Shown here one piece after another: positions 1 through 7,925 of a stretch of DNA of 64,000 nt. The first letter of the stretch is position 1, and each line of letters opens with the position of its first letter. Made by a program: the position numbers and the translations under genes. The notes under the pieces are model-generated. The model worked only from the letters and a program-made list of their open reading frames with translations, was not told where the DNA came from and did not search any database. This DNA comes from Streptomyces bathyalis (GTDB taxonomy: Bacteria; Actinomycetota; Actinomycetes; Streptomycetales; Streptomycetaceae). Location: positions 1-64,000 of the forward strand of contig NZ_CP048882.1 in NCBI RefSeq assembly GCF_015910445.1, read 5' to 3'.

Positions 1-2
1 CA

Positions 3-1241
3 CACGTCCAGGCCCCGGACGGGCGGCGCTATCTGTACTACGGCTCGTACTACGGCGGGATCGAGGTGACGGAGCTGTCCGGCGACGGCACCCGTACCAA
101 GGGCCGCCCCACGAAGGTCGCGACGGACAATCGCTTCGAGGGCGCCTACGTCATCCGGCGGGGCGGCTGGTGGTATCTGTTCGCGTCGTCCGGTGACTGC
201 TGCGCCGGTCCGACGACCGGTTATTCGGTCTTCGTCGGCCGTTCCCGGTCGGTGCGGGGTCCCTTCACGGACCGGGAAGGCGCGCCGCTGACCGCTTCAC
301 GGACGGGCGGGACGATCGCGCTCACGCCCAACGGCAACCGGTGGGTGGGCACCGGGCACAACGCCGTGGTGAAGGACTTCGCCGGGCAGGACTGGATGGC
401 CTACCACGCCATCGACCGCGCCGAGCCGTATCTCGACGAACCTTTCGGCGTCAATCGCCGTCCGATGCTCATCGACCGCCTCGACTGGAGCGGCGGCTGG
501 CCCGCCGTGCGGGGAGGCAAGGGGGCTTCGGAGGGCAGGCAGCTCGCGCCCGTCGCTTCGCCAAGGGCAGCTGCGGGCAAGGGTGTTCAGCGTTCCGACG
601 GCGGACAGGGCGCCGGCTCAGTGGTCCCGCGGCCGGGCCGTGTGGACCCCTCCCGCAGCGACGAGTTCGACGGCGGGCAGCCCGGCCCCGGATGGGAGTG
701 GGTGCGCGAGCCCGCGGGTCGGGTGACCGGCGGCCGCTACGTGTGGCCGACGCAGGACGCCGAGCTGCACAAGGACGAGAACACCGCGTCGCTGATGCTG
801 CGGGAGGTGCCACGCGGCGACTTCACCGTGGAGACGAAGCTGACCATCGACCTGGGCGAGCAGACCGTCCGGAACTATCAGCAGGCCGGGCTGGTCGCCT
901 ACGCCGGCGACGACAGGTATCTGCGCCTGGCGCACGCCGCCATCTGGAACACCCGGCAGACCGAGTACGGCAAGGAGGAGCCCTACGCCGATGACATCGC
1001 GTACGGCTCCACGTCCGTCGGCCCGCCGGCGCGCACCACCTGGCTGCGCCTGAAGCACACCACCGCTTCCGGCAGCGGCGAGCACCGCGTCCAGGCCTTC
1101 ACCAGCCGTGACGGGGAGAAGTGGATCGCGGGCGGCACGTGGACGGTTCCCGCCGGAGAGCGGCTGCGCTTCGGGCTGGCCTCGATGGGCGGGAAGGGAG
1201 CAACGGCACAGTTCGACTACTTCCGCCTCTACAAGCGCTGA
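3..1241 (+). CDS. GH43-type glycoside hydrolase, 3' part only
   Basis: The frame is already open at the window edge, so the start is missing; 412 residues are visible. Residues 1 to about 160 resemble the last blades of a five-bladed GH43 propeller (arabinanase or xylosidase type): YYGSYYGG near residue 13, then a GHN motif near residue 118 and a HAIDR motif near 134. A linker rich in Gly, Arg and Ala (about 170-210) leads to a C-terminal beta-sandwich domain (about 215-412) of the DUF1349/concanavalin-like type often appended to GH43 enzymes. By family knowledge such proteins hydrolyse arabinan or xylan side chains outside the cell, but the signal peptide region lies outside the window. Substrate cannot be fixed from this fragment. 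Confidence 0.75.
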   Translation, partial: HVQAPDGRRYLYYGSYYGGIEVTELSGDGTRTKGRPTKVATDNRFEGAYVIRRGGWWYLFASSGDCCAGPTTGYSVFVGRSRSVRGPFTDREGAPLTASRTGGTIALTPNGNRWVGTGHNAVVKDFAGQDWMAYHAIDRAEPYLDEPFGVNRRPMLIDRLDWSGGWPAVRGGKGASEGRQLAPVASPRAAAGKGVQRSDGGQGAGSVVPRPGRVDPSRSDEFDGGQPGPGWEWVREPAGRVTGGRYVWPTQDAELHKDENTASLMLREVPRGDFTVETKLTIDLGEQTVRNYQQAGLVAYAGDDRYLRLAHAAIWNTRQTEYGKEEPYADDIAYGSTSVGPPARTTWLRLKHTTASGSGEHRVQAFTSRDGEKWIAGGTWTVPAGERLRFGLASMGGKGATAQFDYFRLYKR

Positions 1242-1385
1242 GCGCCACGGCCGCCCCGCCGGTACACGGACACGGACACGGCCAGGGCCAGGCCGTCCCC
1301 TCGGACGGTCCGGCGCGCCCGCCGCCGTACAGCGCTCCCGTCCGTGCATGACACGGCCGCAGCACGGCTACCCCGGAAGGCAAGA

Positions 1386-1419
1386 ACCACGAACCCGAAA
1401 GGACCACGAACCCGAAGGG
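1386..1419 (+). repeat. Two tandem 17-bp repeats in the leader of the hydrolase gene
   Basis: Bases 1386-1402 and 1403-1419 are head-to-tail copies with one mismatch. Each begins ACCACGAACCCGAA and ends in a purine-rich stretch resembling a ribosome binding site. The second copy supplies the GAAGGGAAA run about 8 bases before the ATG at 1429. It looks like a recent duplication of the translation-initiation region. Confidence 0.7.
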
Positions 1420-1428
1420 AAAGCGCTG

Positions 1429-2103
1429 ATGATCTCGGAGACGGTCTCGGTGGCGGTGCCCGGCAGTGTGGAACTCCCGGGCGACATGGAGGTACCCCCC
1501 TCCCCGCGCGGTGTCGTGCTGTTCGTCCACGGAAGCGGCAGTTCCCGCCACAGCCCCCGCAACCGCGCGGTCGCCGAGGACCTGCGGCGGCAAGGCTGGG
1601 CGACCTTGCTGACCGATCTCCTCAGCGAGGAGGAGGAGCGCACCGACGCGGTGACCGGCCAGTACCGCTTCGACATCGCCCTCCTCGCCGAGCGGACCGT
1701 GGCAAGCGTCGACTGGCTCAGCAAGTACCCGGTCACCGAGGCACTCCCAGTACACCTCTTCGGAGCGAGCACCGGCGCAGCGGCGGCACTGGTCGCCGCC
1801 GCAGCACGATCCGGCCCCATCGTCTCGGTCGTCTCACGCGGCGGACGACCCGACCTGGCCGGAGACACGCTGGAACGCGTCAACGTGCCCGTACTCATGC
1901 TGGTCGGCGGACACGACGAACAAGTACTACAACTGAACCAGGACGCCGCACAACACCTCCACCCCGAACACCGGATCCACATCATCCCCGGCGCCACCCA
2001 CCTCTTCGAAGAGCCAGGCGCACTGAAACAGGTCGCAGCCGCAGCCCACGAATGGTTCCTCCACGCCGCAGAAACCCAACTCAACCGCAACAACCAGCGA
2101 TAA
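1429..2103 (+). CDS. Alpha/beta hydrolase (dienelactone hydrolase-like)
   Basis: A 224-residue single-domain cytoplasmic hydrolase. Visible features are the HG oxyanion motif at 34-35 (HGSGSS), nucleophile Ser114 in GASTG, a candidate acid Asp163 in GGHDE and His191 in GATHLF. Order and spacing fit a complete Ser-Asp-His triad. The ATG at 1429 is chosen because a GAAGGGAAA ribosome site precedes it and the upstream frame has no protein-like sequence. Proteins of this subgroup act on small esters or lactones; the natural substrate is unknown. The gene stands alone and converges on the CGNR gene. Confidence 0.8.
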   Translation: MISETVSVAVPGSVELPGDMEVPPSPRGVVLFVHGSGSSRHSPRNRAVAEDLRRQGWATLLTDLLSEEEERTDAVTGQYRFDIALLAERTVASVDWLSKYPVTEALPVHLFGASTGAAAALVAAAARSGPIVSVVSRGGRPDLAGDTLERVNVPVLMLVGGHDEQVLQLNQDAAQHLHPEHRIHIIPGATHLFEEPGALKQVAAAAHEWFLHAAETQLNRNNQR

Positions 2104-2119
2104 CCCGCGCGGGCGCGGG
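2104..2119. terminator. Short GC hairpin between convergent genes
   Basis: CCCGCG at 2104-2109 pairs with CGCGGG at 2114-2119 around a 4-base loop, directly after the hydrolase stop and before the CGNR stop. It could end transcription from both sides, but the 6-bp stem is short. Confidence 0.4.
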
Positions 2120-2121
2120 CG

Positions 2122-2754
2122 TCAGGACACGGCGGCTTCGGCTCCTGCCTCGTGGGGCTCCGTTCCGCGCCGGGCGCGCAGCGCACGCACCTTGTGCCGG
2201 TTGCCGCACCGCTCCATGACGCACCACCGGCGCCGCCCGGGGCGAGATGTGTCGACGAAGACGAGTGAGCAGTCGGGGGCACCGCACTCGCGGACCCGCG
2301 CGGCGAGGGGGCCCGTGAAGAGTCCGACGGCGTCGCGGGCGACGGATGAGAGCACCTGGAAGGCGTCGGCGGGAAGGTGGCTGCCGTGCTGCCCGTCCGC
2401 GGCGATCTGCGGGACGAGCGGCGGCAGCTGAGCCGCCTGGTTCACCTCGTCGACGTCCCGGGGGTTCGGGGGCCGGCCGTGCGCCACTGCGCGCGCGAAG
2501 CGGGACAGCGCATCGCGCAGCCACCTGGCGGCGCGGAACTCGCTGCCGCTGATGTGCACGTCGCCTGGGGCGAGGCGGAGCCGGGAGGCGGTGCACCATG
2601 TGGCCAGGTCGTCCGGCGTGTGCAGCGTCTCGCTGCGGGAGAGGACGCCCGGACCACCGGTGGTGAGGAACTCGAGGCACAGCGCCCCGGCGTCGAAGAC
2701 GAAACGTGTGCCCTCCGGTGAGCGGAGGACGAGCCCGTTGGGCGTCTCAGTCAT
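2122..2754 (-). CDS. CGNR zinc-finger transcriptional regulator (ABATE domain)
   Basis: A 210-residue protein with an N-terminal ABATE-type domain (about 10-150) and a C-terminal CGNR zinc finger. Cys157, Cys162, Cys178 and Cys183 are visible, with the diagnostic CGNR at 183-186. By family knowledge these are stress- or ligand-responsive DNA-binding regulators common in actinomycetes; the ligand is unknown. The ATG at 2754 is preceded by only six bases after a perfect TATAGT -10 box, so the transcript is probably leaderless. A palindrome covers that box, suggesting autoregulation. Confidence 0.85.
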   Translation of the reverse strand: MTETPNGLVLRSPEGTRFVFDAGALCLEFLTTGGPGVLSRSETLHTPDDLATWCTASRLRLAPGDVHISGSEFRAARWLRDALSRFARAVAHGRPPNPRDVDEVNQAAQLPPLVPQIAADGQHGSHLPADAFQVLSSVARDAVGLFTGPLAARVRECGAPDCSLVFVDTSRPGRRRWCVMERCGNRHKVRALRARRGTEPHEAGAEAAVS

Positions 2755-3087
2755 GTAACCACTATAAGTGGTTTCACGGATCACGATCCTTGCCCGCCGG
2801 CGAAGCGTCCCCGCCGGATCTGGAGGATCGGACGGCTCTCGGGTGAAATTCGCCGTCGGCTGCGGCGACCCGCTGCAGCTCCCCCGCGTCTGTTCAGCCG
2901 CCCTGGGATACGAGGTCGAGGAGCCAAGGCGCTGCACCAGTCGAGGAGCCGGGAAGGACCCCTCACGATGGCGGCCCCGAGGGCAACGAGTTCGACGTGC
3001 AGTAGTGGGGCGCTTCCCGGGGCGTTCGCGCGGAGCCCCGGTACTATGCCGTGGTCACGCTCCGAAGTCGAGGAGAGCTGAGGGCAG
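2755..3087. other. Intergenic region between CGNR and lacI genes
   Basis: A 333-bp divergent spacer. It holds the CGNR palindrome at its left end and the LacI gene's leader at its right end. I see no protein-like frame, RNA gene or strong hairpin in the middle part. Confidence 0.5.
2757..2773 (-). promoter_or_regulatory. Perfect palindrome over the CGNR -10 box
   Basis: AACCACT (2757-2763), ATA, AGTGGTT (2767-2773) form a perfect inverted repeat. On the minus strand it contains TATAGT (2766-2761) followed by six bases and the ATG at 2754. This is the geometry of a leaderless promoter with an operator sitting on the -10. No clear -35 hexamer is visible at 17-18 bp. Confidence 0.6.
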
Positions 3088-4089
3088 TTGCCGCGCCGGG
3101 CCACCATCTACGACGTCGCCTCCGAGGCGGGCGTGAGCATCTCGACGGTGTCGCTGGCGCTCAACACGCCCGCCCGGGTCAGTGACCGTACGCGGCAGCG
3201 CGTCCTCCAGGCCGCCGACAGCCTCGGCTACACGCCCAAGCCGGACGCGGTGGCCAAGGCCCGCAAGGGAGTCGGCCGGATCGGGGTGATCGCCCCTTAC
3301 ACCTCGTATCCCTCGGTGGCACGGCGCCTGCGGGGTGTTCTTCACGCGGTGGGTGACCGACCGCTGGAAGTCGTCATCTTCGACCACCCCTCGGCGGCCC
3401 GCTCCCCCTCACCCCTGCTCGCCGGGCTGCCCCTGACGGGGCGGCTGGACGGGCTCATCGTCGTGAGCCTCCCCATGGAGGACAGCACGGCCGAACGACT
3501 CACCGGGCTGGGGCTGCCGGTCGTGCTGGTGGACGTGAGCCGTCCCGGCTTCGACTCCGTCCACACGGACGATGCCGAGGGCGGCCGTCTCGTGGCGGAG
3601 CACCTGGTCGAGCGTGGGTATGGCAGCTTCGGGTTCCTCGGCGAGTCCCAGGAGTCCGAAGCGTACGTCTCTCCCGGACAGCTGCGTCTGGCGGGGTTCC
3701 GGGCCGCTCTGGACGAGGCCGGACACCAACTCCCGTCAGAGGGCGTCCACTTCACGGAACACGGACTGGAGCAGGCGACGGCCGCGGCGGAGGAACTGCT
3801 GTCCGGTCCGCAGCGGCCCGCCGCACTGTTCGCCGGCGACGACACCCTCGCCGCCGGGGCGCTGCGTGCGGCGCACACGCTCGGTCTCGACGTGCCGGGA
3901 GACCTGGCAGTGGCGGGCTTCGACGACACCGAGCTGGCGCAGGCCCTGGACCTGACGACGGTTCGGCAGCCGCTGGAGGACTCCGGTCGCGCCGCGGCGG
4001 AGCTCCTCATGCAACGCATGGGCGGAGCGCCCTCGGCGGTACGGGAAATCACGCTGCGTCTGGAGCTCGTCGGGCGCGGCTCCACCTGA
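3088..4089 (+). CDS. LacI-family transcriptional regulator
   Basis: A 333-residue full-length LacI protein. The N-terminal helix-turn-helix (about 5-26) reads TIYDVASEAGVSISTVS and is followed by a hinge helix (to about 58). The rest is a periplasmic-binding-protein-like sugar domain with the family's FAGDDTLAAGAL and VAGFDDTELA segments. Translation probably starts at the TTG at 3088 behind a GAGAGCTGAGGG ribosome site. A near-perfect palindrome lies 38 bp past its stop, in front of the SDR gene, so the dehydrogenase is the likely target. The inducer is presumably a sugar or sugar derivative, but this is inference. Confidence 0.9.
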   Translation: MPRRATIYDVASEAGVSISTVSLALNTPARVSDRTRQRVLQAADSLGYTPKPDAVAKARKGVGRIGVIAPYTSYPSVARRLRGVLHAVGDRPLEVVIFDHPSAARSPSPLLAGLPLTGRLDGLIVVSLPMEDSTAERLTGLGLPVVLVDVSRPGFDSVHTDDAEGGRLVAEHLVERGYGSFGFLGESQESEAYVSPGQLRLAGFRAALDEAGHQLPSEGVHFTEHGLEQATAAAEELLSGPQRPAALFAGDDTLAAGALRAAHTLGLDVPGDLAVAGFDDTELAQALDLTTVRQPLEDSGRAAAELLMQRMGGAPSAVREITLRLELVGRGST

Positions 4090-4126
4090 GGGACCGTAGC
4101 GATCATCGCCGCCTTCCTGTCCGTGA

Positions 4127-4146
4127 TTATCGAAGTGCTTCGACAA
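4127..4146 (+). promoter_or_regulatory. LacI-type operator upstream of the SDR gene
   Basis: TTaTCGAAG-TG-CTTCGAcAA is a 20-bp palindrome with one mismatched pair, centred on TG at 4136-4137. Its size and A/T-flanked, GC-core style match LacI-family operators. A consensus -35 box TTGACA follows at 4153-4158; a matching -10 is not obvious. Confidence 0.6.
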
Positions 4147-4223
4147 ATGCTGTTGACAGGTGGCGTGCCGGAGGTGAGGCTGCCCCCGTACGCGCAGGGC
4201 GAGGCGAAGGAGAGGCGGCATCC

Positions 4224-5012
4224 ATGGGCAGCGCCTACGTGGTGACAGGAGGAGGGCGCGGCATCGGCCGGGCGGTGGTGGAGCGCCTGCTCGCCGACGG
4301 CCACAGCGTCGTGGCGGTCGAACTGGATGCGGAGTCCGTGCGCTGGACCGAGGACCATCCCGCCCGTTCACGCTTCACGTTCGTGGAAGGGAGCGCCTCC
4401 GACGAAGCCGTGACCGAACATGCCGCGGACGTCGCGCAGTCGGCGGGCACCCTTCGCGGCTGGGTCAACAACGCGGCCCTCTTCCGCGACGCCTCGCTCG
4501 ACACTTCCCCGACGCGGACGGTCCTGGAGCTGATATCGGCCGTCATGGACCCCGCGGTCACCGGGTGCGCCAGCGCAGTACGCCGGTTCCTCGCGGAAGG
4601 CACGCAGGGGTCCGTCGTCAACATCACCTCGCACCAGGCACGCCGTCCCGTTCCCGGCTGCACCCCGTACGCGACGGCGAAGGCCGCCATCGAAGGACTC
4701 ACCCGGGCGCTGGCCGTGGAGTACGGGCCGCACGGGATCCGCGTCAACGCCGTCGCGCCGGGATCGATCGGCACGGAACGCTACGCAGCGCTTCTCGCCG
4801 CCCAGCAACCGGACGTCGGGGCACGGGTCGAGGCGGAGATGCGCGAACTGCATCCGCTGGGGCGGACCGGGCTCCCGGAGGAGGTCGCGTCGGCGGTCGC
4901 GCATCTGCTCTCACCCGAGGCCGCCTACATCACGGGCGTCACGCTTCCTGTCGACGGCGGACGCACGGTCCTGGGCCGGGACCCGGATCTCCTCCAGAGC
5001 GCCGGGGCATGA
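4224..5012 (+). CDS. SDR-family NAD(P)-dependent oxidoreductase
   Basis: A 262-residue classical short-chain dehydrogenase. TGGGRGIG at 8-15 binds the dinucleotide, NNA occurs at 82-84, and the catalytic residues Ser136, Tyr149 and Lys153 are all present. The C-terminal DGGR element of the FabG-like group is also visible. The ATG at 4224 has an AAGGAGAGG ribosome site at 4207-4215. It follows the LacI gene and its operator, suggesting a role in oxidising or reducing a sugar or polyol under LacI control. The substrate is not readable from sequence. Confidence 0.88.
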   Translation: MGSAYVVTGGGRGIGRAVVERLLADGHSVVAVELDAESVRWTEDHPARSRFTFVEGSASDEAVTEHAADVAQSAGTLRGWVNNAALFRDASLDTSPTRTVLELISAVMDPAVTGCASAVRRFLAEGTQGSVVNITSHQARRPVPGCTPYATAKAAIEGLTRALAVEYGPHGIRVNAVAPGSIGTERYAALLAAQQPDVGARVEAEMRELHPLGRTGLPEEVASAVAHLLSPEAAYITGVTLPVDGGRTVLGRDPDLLQSAGA

Positions 5013-5016
5013 CGGA

Positions 5017-5044
5017 CGCAGTGGCCCGGCGCCGGATCACTGCG
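5017..5044. terminator. Bidirectional hairpin between SDR and phosphatase genes
   Basis: CGCAGTG (5017-5023) pairs with CACTGCG (5038-5044), and the interior carries the self-complementary CCGGCGCCGG. It lies between two converging genes and overlaps the stop codon of the minus-strand one. Confidence 0.5.
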
Positions 5045-5468
5045 TGAAGCGGAGCACGTAGCGGCGCTGCCACGGTGTCTCCACTGCGCGAGGATCGTAG
5101 TGGCGGCGCACGAATGAGACCGCCTCCCCCGCCGGAACGCCATCGAGCACGGCCAGACAGGCCAGCGCCGTGCCCGTGCGTCCGCGCCCTCCACCGCACG
5201 CCACCTCGACGCGTTCGGCCTCCGCCCGTGACCAGGCCTCGCTCAGCAGAGCCAGGGCCTGCACACGACTCGTCGGCAGCCGGAAGTCCGGCCAGCGCAA
5301 CCACCGGGAATCCCAGGCCACTTGGGGCGGCTGCTTGCCGAGCAGGAAGACGGAGAAGGCGGGCTCGGGGCCGGGCGGAAGCGGACGGCGAAGACCACGT
5401 CCACGCACGAGACGTCCCGAAGGAAGACGCAGCACGCCGGCACTGGCCGGCTCCCATGTCTCGCTCAC
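5037..5468 (-). CDS. Small Cys-based protein phosphatase (DSP/PTP fold)
   Basis: A 143-residue protein with the phosphatase P-loop CGGGRGRTG starting at Cys91, giving the C-x5-R pattern Cys91/Arg97 needed for phosphocysteine catalysis. The usual His before the Cys is Ala90. A likely general-acid region is the WPDFRLP segment at 59-65, like the WPD loop of tyrosine phosphatases. No membrane segment is seen. It probably dephosphorylates Tyr or Ser/Thr phosphoproteins or a small phosphate ester in the cytoplasm. It stands alone, converging on the SDR gene. Confidence 0.8.
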   Translation of the reverse strand: MSETWEPASAGVLRLPSGRLVRGRGLRRPLPPGPEPAFSVFLLGKQPPQVAWDSRWLRWPDFRLPTSRVQALALLSEAWSRAEAERVEVACGGGRGRTGTALACLAVLDGVPAGEAVSFVRRHYDPRAVETPWQRRYVLRFTQ

Positions 5469-5543
5469 CGGACAAGGCTAGCGCCGTGCTCCGCGGACTT
5501 GGCCCTCGCATGTAACGCCGGGAAGACTCTGCGGCGTTCCCCG

Positions 5544-6476
5544 CTAGTGGGAAGCCGTCGGTACGGCCCGCTGGGCGGAGACCGATTCTGTGCGCAGTTC
5601 GTGACTTCCGTCCGCGAGCGGCGCCTCGTAGAAGATGCGGTAGCCGCCCTGCGGATCGGCCAGGACCTCGAGGTACCGCACGGCTGCGGCGGGCCCGTCT
5701 CCGTCAGCCTCCAGAAGGGGGCTGCCACCGGACTCCGCCGGTGCGGCCAGGCCGGTGCGTTCGGACCAGTTCTCCTGCGCGGACGCCCGTCCGTCGTAGG
5801 TGGCGCGTCCGTCCGGCAGCACGCTGGTCAGCCGTGCGCCTCGCGCATCCCATGTGCCAGTAGTTCCCGTGAGCACCGTGCCGTGCCACTGCCATCGCAG
5901 CCCGTCGCGGCTGGTTGCGTACCCGGTGAACATCCGGTCCTCCTCGCCGGGCTCGTCCAGAGGGTGGCAGCACAGCCAGGCCTGCCACCCGTCGCCAGTT
6001 CTCCGGATGACGGGATCCTTCACGGCTGTCTCCCGGTCTCCCTCGAAGACAGGGCGTACGGGTGCGTCCGCGAGCCCCTCGGGACTGGCTGCCTCCATCA
6101 CGCCGATCCACCAGTGCTTCGTGCCGGTAGTCGCGCAGCTCACGTACAGCCGCCAGATGCCGCTTTCGGTACGCACGAGCGCGGGGCGCTCGACCATCGC
6201 GGCACCCAGCCGGTCGCGAGTGAGCACGGCGAGCGTGGTGAAGGTGCTGCCGTCCACCGAGCGCGCGATGACGTTGTAGTCCTCCTCGGCCCGTACGCGG
6301 TAGGCGAGCAGGAGCGAGCCGTCGGTGTCCCAGTGCGCGCTGGGCGCGCCGGCCCAGCGCTGGGGGCCGCCTCCGGGTGCGGGGACGGCCACGGTCGCGG
6401 GGCCGTCCTGGAGGCCGGGCAGCGGGAAGGCCCCGACGGCAGAGTCCGTTTTGTAGCTGTTCGCAGGTGATTTCAT
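5544..6476 (-). CDS. Five-bladed beta-propeller protein, GH43-like, unassigned
   Basis: A 310-residue protein without signal peptide or membrane segment. Repeated short motifs (VDGSTFT, ERPALVR, KDPVIRR, SRDGLRWQW) are typical of the blades of GH43/GH32/GH130-type propellers, and the acidic residues in DPVIRR-like turns resemble catalytic-face positions. I cannot assign an activity; it may be a cytoplasmic glycosidase or a non-catalytic relative. The ATG at 6476 is the first start before protein-like sequence; a longer open frame upstream is the antisense of the GlxA gene. It is divergent from that gene with an 81-bp spacer. Confidence 0.6.
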   Translation of the reverse strand: MKSPANSYKTDSAVGAFPLPGLQDGPATVAVPAPGGGPQRWAGAPSAHWDTDGSLLLAYRVRAEEDYNVIARSVDGSTFTTLAVLTRDRLGAAMVERPALVRTESGIWRLYVSCATTGTKHWWIGVMEAASPEGLADAPVRPVFEGDRETAVKDPVIRRTGDGWQAWLCCHPLDEPGEEDRMFTGYATSRDGLRWQWHGTVLTGTTGTWDARGARLTSVLPDGRATYDGRASAQENWSERTGLAAPAESGGSPLLEADGDGPAAAVRYLEVLADPQGGYRIFYEAPLADGSHELRTESVSAQRAVPTASH

Positions 6477-6557
6477 ACCGGGATCCTGCTGCCGCCCGGG
6501 AGGAAGAGACAGTGGCAGGACTGCCATGGCTCGGGCATTTCCTGCCATGATGAGCGG

Positions 6558-7916
6558 GTGCTTCGGAATGTCGTCGCCCTCGTCGGTGAGCAGGCCGCCG
6601 CCTTCGAGCTGGGGGTGGTCGCTCAGGTCTTCGGGCTGGACCGCTCGGACGACGGTCTCCCCGTGCACGAATTCGCGTTGTGCGGCGCCACGCCCGGGCC
6701 CGTCCCGACGACGTCGGGCTTCTGTCTCCAGGTCACGCACGCCCCGGAGCGGATCGCGCAGGCGGATCTCGTCACCGTTCCCGCATGGCCGCAGCTGGAG
6801 AGGAATCCGCCGGAACCTCTGCTTGAGGCGCTGCGCGAGGCGGTCGCCCGCGGGGCCCGCGTCCTGTCGGTGTGCACGGGCGCCTTCCTGCTCGCTTCTG
6901 CGGGAATCCTCGACGGCCGGAGGGCCGCCACGCACTGGCAGTTCGCCGGCCGTCTCGCCCGGCTCCATCCCCGCGTGCAGGTGGACAGCGCCGTGCTGTA
7001 CGTGGAGGACGGGCCCGTGCTCACCAGCGCGGGAGCGGCGGCGGGGATAGACGCCTGCCTGCACCTGGTGCGCCGTGAGCACGGTGCGGCCACCGCCAAC
7101 GCACTGGCGCGGCGCATGGTCGTGCCGGCCCATCGCGCGGGCGGGCAGGCGCAGTTCGTCGAGATGCCCCTGCCCGAGGCCCGCGCCGGGTACGGCATGA
7201 CGGAGCTGGTCGACTGGATCCAGGCGCATCTGGACCGGCCGCTGACCGTGGAGGATCTGGCCGCGCACGTCGCCATGTCGCCGCGCACGCTGGCCCGGAG
7301 GTTCAAGGAGGCGACCGGCACGACCCCGCACCGGTGGATCCTCGACCAGCGTCTCCAGCTCGCCGAGGAGTTGCTGGAGAACACGTCGCTGCCGGTGGAG
7401 GCCGTGGCGGCCCGTTCCGGTTTCGGCAGCGCCGACACCTTGCGTCATCATTTCGCCGCCCGCCGCGGCGTCGCCCCCGCTGCGCACCGCCGGACGTTCC
7501 ACGCCGGCACTCCGCCGGTGAGCGGCGAGCACAACCAGGCCCGACGAAAGGACCGGAGTATGGAGATCTGGATCAACCCCGCCTGTTCCAAGTGCCGTTC
7601 GGCGCTGTCACTGCTGGACGCGGAGGGCGCCGAGTACACGGTCCGCCGCTACCTGGAGGAGCCGCCGAGCGTGCGGGAGCTGGAAGACGTACTGCTGCGG
7701 CTGGGCCTGGAGCCCTGGGACATCACCCGCACCGGCGAACCCGCCGCGGGCGAGCTGGGCATGGAGTCCTGGCCTCGCGATGCGGACAACCGCACCCGGT
7801 GGATCGACGCGCTGGCGGCCCACCCCTCCCTGATCCAGCGGCCGATCATCACCGCTGACGACGGGAGTGCGGTGGTGGGCCGCTCACCGGAGTCGGTCAA
7901 GTCCGTACTGGGATGA
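6558..7916 (+). CDS. GlxA-type AraC regulator fused in frame to an ArsC/Spx-like domain
   Basis: A single 452-residue open frame. Residues 1-190 form a DJ-1/PfpI domain with the elbow Cys106 (VCTGAF). Residues about 213-315 are an AraC-type double helix-turn-helix (SPRTLARRFKEATG). Residues 335-452 are a complete thioredoxin-fold ArsC/Spx-like protein starting MEIWINPACSKCRSAL, with Cys343 and Cys346. In other Streptomyces, as I recall, that last part is a stand-alone gene starting exactly at this Met. Here no stop separates them. An internal ATG at 7560 with AAAGGACCGGAG in front could still make the 118-aa ArsC-like protein alone. The GTG at 6558 is the assumed start. Confidence 0.8.
   Translation: MLRNVVALVGEQAAAFELGVVAQVFGLDRSDDGLPVHEFALCGATPGPVPTTSGFCLQVTHAPERIAQADLVTVPAWPQLERNPPEPLLEALREAVARGARVLSVCTGAFLLASAGILDGRRAATHWQFAGRLARLHPRVQVDSAVLYVEDGPVLTSAGAAAGIDACLHLVRREHGAATANALARRMVVPAHRAGGQAQFVEMPLPEARAGYGMTELVDWIQAHLDRPLTVEDLAAHVAMSPRTLARRFKEATGTTPHRWILDQRLQLAEELLENTSLPVEAVAARSGFGSADTLRHHFAARRGVAPAAHRRTFHAGTPPVSGEHNQARRKDRSMEIWINPACSKCRSALSLLDAEGAEYTVRRYLEEPPSVRELEDVLLRLGLEPWDITRTGEPAAGELGMESWPRDADNRTRWIDALAAHPSLIQRPIITADDGSAVVGRSPESVKSVLG
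7547..7562 (+). promoter_or_regulatory. Internal ribosome site and start codon for the ArsC-like part
   Basis: AAAGG (7547-7551) and GGAG (7555-7558) precede ATG at 7560, inside the fused frame. This suggests the ArsC-like domain (7560-7916, 118 aa) can be translated independently, or that the fusion arose by loss of the regulator's stop codon. Confidence 0.5.
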
Positions 7917-7925
7917 GGTCTGCGC

